Shown here piece after piece: positions 5,554 through 8,260 of a DNA stretch of 8,260 nt; position 1 is the stretch's first letter; the number at the start of each line of letters is the position of its first letter. Under the pieces are notes generated by a model. The model made no database searches and was not told the DNA's origin. It worked only from the letters and a program-made list of their open reading frames with translations. The position numbers and the translations under genes were made by a program. This DNA comes from a bacterium. Its GTDB lineage: Bacteria > Krumholzibacteriota > Krumholzibacteriia > LZORAL124-64-63. The stretch is taken from positions 1 to 8,260 of the forward strand of contig JAUVBS010000072.1 of NCBI GenBank assembly GCA_030591105.1, given 5' to 3'.

Positions 5554-6777
5554 TCAGTGGAACAAGCGATCCAACCAGTTACCCTTCTCCACCGCTTCGG
5601 CCGTCACGATCGAGACCGCTCCGAGCGGGTAACCGTCGAGTACAGCGACCGCCTGACCGACGACGTCTCCGGTCTGAAGCGGCGCCGCGACGCTCGCCGG
5701 CAGCTCCGGTCGCAACACCACCTGTTCGACCATGGTCTTCGGCACGCTGACGGTGAAGGCATCGGCATACGCGACCGCCACGTCCGAACGCTTGCCGCCT
5801 TTGACTTGCAACCGATCGGCGATGGTTTGTCCCGATCGCTCGACCAGCGTAACGGTGGTATAGAGGTTGAACCCGTAGCTGAGCAACCGCGTCGTCTCGG
5901 TGGCCCGCGCTCGGTTCGAGTGTGCGCCCATGACCACCGAGATCAACCGCGTACCCTTCTGGACCGCGGACGCCGTCACGCAGAAACCGGCCTGAGTGTG
6001 ATAACCGGTCTTGATGCCGTCGAGACCGCGGTACTTACCGACCAGCTTGTTGGGATTGTAGAGTTCGAACTTGCCGTCGCGGAACGGCATCGTCTTGGTC
6101 GAAGCCCATTGGCGCGCCTCGGGGTACTGAATCAGTACGCGGCCGAGAATCGCCAGGTCGTAAGCAGTGGTTAGATCCCGTTGCTGGCCGCGTCCGGGCG
6201 GTAGACCGTGTACGGAGTGAAACGTCGTGTCGTTCATGCCCAGTTCTTTGGCCTCGAGATTCATCAAGTCGAGAAAAGCCTCGACCGAGCCGGCCACGTG
6301 TTCGGCCAAGGCGACGGCCGCGTCGTTGGCCGAGTGGATCGCCAATGCCTCGAGCAACTCCTCCACCGAGAACCGCTCACCGTGTTTGAGATAGACTTGC
6401 GACCCGCCCATCACGCTGGCTCGGGCCGAGACGGTCACCGTATCGGCCAGCGTGATGTCATTTTCGGCTATCCGCTGGAGAACGATCAGCTCGGTCATCA
6501 TCTTGAGCATCGAAGCCGGCTGGCGGCGTAGATGGGGGTTATTGGCGACCAGCACCCAGCCGGTATCGGCGTCGATGACGATTGCGCTCGCAAAATCGCC
6601 TTCAAGCAGAGCAGGCGGCGGCATCGCCGCTGTATCCGTAGTCCCGGCGGAGGGGTCGGCAACTTCGGCATCTGAAGTCTGTGCGGCGACGAGCGCGCCG
6701 AACAGCAGGCTCGAAACCGTCACGAGGGTAAACAGGACTGCCAGAAACGCAGCGCGGCGAAGCTCCATCTTCAACAT
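5554..6777 (-). CDS. dacA/dacC-like: D-alanyl-D-alanine carboxypeptidase, PBP5/6 family
   Basis: A 407-residue serine peptidase (MEROPS S11) that removes the terminal D-Ala from peptidoglycan pentapeptides in the periplasm and binds penicillin. The three active-site motifs are intact and in order: SxxK as SMLK (Ser89, Lys92), SxN as SAN (149-151) and KTG (256-258, context IKTGYHTQAGFC). A signal peptide covers about residues 1-33 (MLKMELRR, hydrophobic core, VAAQ), followed by an acidic, Pro/Ala-rich linker. After the catalytic domain comes the small beta-rich PBP5 C-terminal domain, and a final GNWLDRLFH that may be a short amphipathic membrane tether. The length matches the family. The ATG at 6777 has GAGG about 11 bp upstream. 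An in-frame GTG at 6810 lacks a ribosome-binding site, and another ATG at 6768 is less well placed. A TTGACA-containing promoter precedes it. DacA, DacC and DacD paralogues cannot be told apart here. Confidence 0.93.
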   Translation of the reverse strand: MLKMELRRAAFLAVLFTLVTVSSLLFGALVAAQTSDAEVADPSAGTTDTAAMPPPALLEGDFASAIVIDADTGWVLVANNPHLRRQPASMLKMMTELIVLQRIAENDITLADTVTVSARASVMGGSQVYLKHGERFSVEELLEALAIHSANDAAVALAEHVAGSVEAFLDLMNLEAKELGMNDTTFHSVHGLPPGRGQQRDLTTAYDLAILGRVLIQYPEARQWASTKTMPFRDGKFELYNPNKLVGKYRGLDGIKTGYHTQAGFCVTASAVQKGTRLISVVMGAHSNRARATETTRLLSYGFNLYTTVTLVERSGQTIADRLQVKGGKRSDVAVAYADAFTVSVPKTMVEQVVLRPELPASVAAPLQTGDVVGQAVAVLDGYPLGAVSIVTAEAVEKGNWLDRLFH

Positions 6778-6822
6778 GCGTCGTATCCTCGGGCGAGGGG
6801 ATGGTTTCACTGTTGTGGCGAA

Positions 6823-6852
6823 AGGTTAGGCGGCACCCGGTACCGTTGTCAA
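6823..6852 (-). promoter_or_regulatory. Possible sigma70 promoter of the carboxypeptidase gene
   Basis: The minus strand has a perfect -35 TTGACA (6847-6852), an 18-bp spacer, then TAACCT (6823-6828), a weak -10 (3 of 6). The predicted start near 6816 leaves a leader of about 40 nt before the ATG at 6777. The spacer contains GGTACC. The weak -10 suggests modest or activator-assisted expression, if it is used. Confidence 0.45.
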
Positions 6853-6921
6853 GTTCGCCGTGATGGGATTCTGAGGCGCTTCCTGGTGGGCGGAACAACA
6901 CCTGGGTGGGAGGCCATCGGG

Positions 6922-7380
6922 TCAACCAGCGAGGAACTCGGTCGCTAGCTCGACACTCTTCTGCGGGCTGACCTTGATCTGCTCGTCGAGAACCTTGCCG
7001 TCCCCGCCGATGATCCAGTGACTGCGGATCACGCCGTGGTAGGTCTTGCCGTAGAGCTTCTTCTCGCCCCAGGCGCCGTATTTCTCGAGTACCTTGTGAT
7101 CGGGGTCGGACAGCAGATCGTAAGGAAAGCCCTTGTTCTCGTGCCACTTCTTGAGTTTATCGACCGGATCGGGGCTGATGCCGAGCACGACGGCGCCGGC
7201 TTTCATGACCGCGGCATACTGCTCGGCGAACCCGACCGCTTGCTTGGTGCAACCGCCGGTGGCCGCCTTGGGGTAGGCAAAGAGCACGACCTGCTTACCC
7301 TTGAAGTCGCCGAGCCTGACCTGCTTGCCGTCCTGATTGAGCAGTGTGAACGAAGGTGCTTTCTTGCCAACCGCGGGCAT
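6922..7380 (-). CDS. bcp: Peroxiredoxin, BCP/PrxQ type, apparently 1-Cys
   Basis: A 152-residue cytoplasmic thioredoxin-fold peroxidase (AhpC/TSA family) expected to reduce hydrogen peroxide and organic hydroperoxides. The N-terminus (GKKAPSFTLLNQDGK) and the active-site segment YPKAATGGCTKQA are typical. The peroxidatic cysteine is Cys44, with Thr41 and an upstream Pro37. Two departures are visible. The usual Pro-Gly before the cysteine is Gly-Gly, and Cys44 is the only cysteine in the protein, so the resolving cysteine found five residues on in E. coli Bcp is absent (Val49). It should therefore work as a 1-Cys enzyme recycled by an outside thiol. The C-terminal WIIGGDGKV and KVSPQKSVELATEFL match the family end. 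The ATG at 7380 has AAGGAA about 6 bp upstream. It lies 34 bp after the methyltransferase gene and is probably co-transcribed with it. Confidence 0.9.
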   Translation of the reverse strand: MPAVGKKAPSFTLLNQDGKQVRLGDFKGKQVVLFAYPKAATGGCTKQAVGFAEQYAAVMKAGAVVLGISPDPVDKLKKWHENKGFPYDLLSDPDHKVLEKYGAWGEKKLYGKTYHGVIRSHWIIGGDGKVLDEQIKVSPQKSVELATEFLAG

Positions 7381-7404
7381 GGCGATTCCTTTCCTTTGTG
7401 CCGT

Positions 7405-7423
7405 CGCAACCGTATCAGTTGCG
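7405..7423 (-). other. Small hairpin over the methyltransferase stop codon
   Basis: CGCAAC (7405-7410) pairs with GTTGCG (7418-7423) across a 7-nt loop that contains the TGA stop at 7415-7417. It is about 20 bp upstream of the peroxiredoxin ribosome-binding site. It is too short and lacks a T-run to be a terminator. It may modulate coupling between the two genes. Confidence 0.28.
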
Positions 7424-8128
7424 TCGTCGAAAAACCATGACGTTACCGGAGTGGCGCGCCGTGATGAACGGACGCCGCGCGAAGTCGCCGTAGTGGCCAG
7501 CGGGCGTGAAACCGGCAGCTTCGTGCAGGTCGATGTACTGCGCGGCCAGGGCCGGGTAGAGGGAGACTTCGCCCTCGACCAGCACACGGTCTCCCACAGC
7601 CAGTCGCGTCGCGAAGCGTAGACGGCCCGGCGCAATGCTGCGGTACCGACGCGAAAACACGATGCGGCCGTCGTCCAGCTCGATGTCCGCGAACCGGTAA
7701 CTCTCCCTCTCGATAATCGGGTCGAAGTTCACCGTCTGCACGATCCAGATCGCACCGGGCTGCAGCCGGGCGCGCAGATCGGCCAAGAAGCTCGGCCAAC
7801 TCTCGAGCGGCAGATGCGCGGCGACATTACCGACGCAAAAAGCCCCGGCAAAGACGCCAGCCAGTTCGCTGACTCGCTCCATGGCGAGCTCCGCGAAGCG
7901 GACCTCGGGGTACTGTTCGCGCGCGCGAGCAATCATCTCTGCATCCGGGTCGATACCGACGGAACAGTAGCCATCGGCCGCCAACCGTCCGCAGTAGTGA
8001 CCGCTGCCACAGCCGACGTCGAGCACACGCCCACCGGTACCCAGCTCCTCCTGTAGAAAGGCATAGGTCTGCGGACGGAAGGGGAAAATGCGCTCATAGT
8101 ACTCGGCCAACGAAGTGTAGAAAGACAC
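7415..8128 (-). CDS. Class I SAM-dependent methyltransferase
   Basis: A 237-residue cytoplasmic methyltransferase of the Methyltransf_11/25 kind. SAM-binding motif I is VLDVGCGSG (35-43) and the acidic residue after strand 2 is in GIDPD (58-62). A motif IV-like stretch is AFCVGNVAAHL (96-106), followed by the post-motif helix and strand LRARLQPGAIWIVQTVNF. The second half carries a beta-rich segment (about 141-200), then NVMVFRRR at the end, as in many small-molecule methyltransferases. The substrate cannot be inferred. The GTG at 8128 is preferred because GGGAAGG lies 7 bp upstream and the protein then starts SFYTSLAEYYERIFPF, a beginning typical of the family. The alternative ATG at 8191 would add 21 residues with no helix or motif and a poor ribosome-binding site, but it would overlap the upstream stop codon by ATGA. 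The peroxiredoxin gene follows after 34 bp. Confidence 0.85.
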   Translation of the reverse strand: MSFYTSLAEYYERIFPFRPQTYAFLQEELGTGGRVLDVGCGSGHYCGRLAADGYCSVGIDPDAEMIARAREQYPEVRFAELAMERVSELAGVFAGAFCVGNVAAHLPLESWPSFLADLRARLQPGAIWIVQTVNFDPIIERESYRFADIELDDGRIVFSRRYRSIAPGRLRFATRLAVGDRVLVEGEVSLYPALAAQYIDLHEAAGFTPAGHYGDFARRPFITARHSGNVMVFRRRN

Positions 8129-8135
8129 GGTAAAA

Positions 8136-8142
8136 CCTTCCC
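8136..8142 (-). promoter_or_regulatory. Ribosome-binding site supporting the GTG start of the methyltransferase
   Basis: The minus strand reads GGGAAGG with a 7-nt spacer to GTG at 8128. The ATG at 8191 has only AAGATC-like sequence ahead of it. Confidence 0.55.
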
Positions 8143-8187
8143 GTCCCACCGGCGCAACAGGGCCGCGGACCCCTTGCGAGACCGTAG

Positions 8188-8260
8188 TCATCGCGTGATC
8201 TTGTGGGCAGAGCCGGCGTCTTTTTCGCCGTCGGTTTCGAGCATCGCAGAATCGACCCCT
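8188..8260 (-). CDS. 3' end of an unidentified upstream gene (partial)
   Basis: One minus-strand frame is open from the window edge to a TGA at 8190-8188, encoding about 23 residues that end DGEKDAGSAHKITR. The composition (Asp/Glu/Lys/Ala, mostly G or C in third positions) looks like a hydrophilic C-terminal tail. Its stop overlaps the possible methyltransferase ATG at 8191 in an ATGA arrangement and leaves 59 bp to the preferred GTG, which fits an operon. It is too short to identify, and an open frame of this length can be chance. Confidence 0.4.
   Translation of the reverse strand, partial: GVDSAMLETDGEKDAGSAHKITR

Noticed and set aside
5431..6174. Plus-strand open frame of 247 codons over the carboxypeptidase gene
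   Set aside because: It lies antisense to a gene with intact SxxK, SxN and KTG motifs. Its Arg/Asp/His-rich translation resembles no protein family, and it starts in the cytochrome promoter region.
6885..6915. Direct repeat CCTGGTGGGCGG / CCTGGGTGGGAGG downstream of the peroxiredoxin gene
   Set aside because: It is imperfect, short and G-rich in a GC-rich gap. It has no hairpin or T-run and no further copies were seen.
6602..7147. Minus-strand open frame bridging peroxiredoxin and carboxypeptidase
   Set aside because: It is out of frame with both real genes, overlaps both, and has a shadow-like Arg/Ser/Pro composition.
1..8260. CRISPR arrays, tRNA or rRNA genes, transposases and phage genes
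   Set aside because: No regularly spaced repeats, cloverleaf or rRNA-like sequence, or recombinase motif was found in the window.

Overview
The window is a GC-rich (roughly 60% by eye) stretch from a Gram-negative (diderm) bacterium. Every convincing gene lies on the minus strand, so the reading order runs from the right end to the left. The diderm assignment rests on two outer-membrane beta-barrel proteins, a lipobox protein, a periplasmic tetraheme cytochrome c and a low-molecular-weight penicillin-binding protein. Ribosome-binding sites are clear GGAGG-type sequences. The phylum cannot be fixed from the sequence alone. PorT-like barrels, a c554-type cytochrome and TPR lipoproteins occur together in several non-model GC-rich phyla and in delta-type Proteobacteria, while the NhaP-type antiporter would fit many Proteobacteria.

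Layout, in transcription order. (1) Right edge: the C-terminal tail of an unidentified gene (8260-8188) appears to run into a class I SAM-dependent methyltransferase (8128-7415, probable GTG start). A BCP-type peroxiredoxin (7380-6922) follows 34 bp later, so these look like one operon. (2) A D-alanyl-D-alanine carboxypeptidase (6777-5554) with a probable promoter of its own. (3) After a 229-bp gap with a good sigma70-like promoter comes a tetraheme cytochrome c (5324-4773), then a TPR lipoprotein (4680-3007). (4) After a 180-bp gap with a sigma54-like -24/-12 element comes a tandem pair of paralogous PorT-like barrels (2826-2185 and 2143-1547). (5) A CPA1/NhaP-type cation:proton antiporter (1463-159) closes the series, followed by a long imperfect hairpin at 90-146.

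Functionally this is mostly an envelope neighbourhood: peptidoglycan trimming, periplasmic electron transfer, a lipid-anchored TPR scaffold, outer-membrane barrels and an inner-membrane antiporter, preceded by a thiol peroxidase and a small-molecule-type methyltransferase. I see no CRISPR array, tRNA, rRNA, insertion sequence or prophage gene. I do not see a clearly novel system. The points most worth checking are the cytochrome / TPR lipoprotein / twin-barrel cluster with its sigma54-like element, and several strong GC-rich hairpins placed at gene boundaries or start codons.
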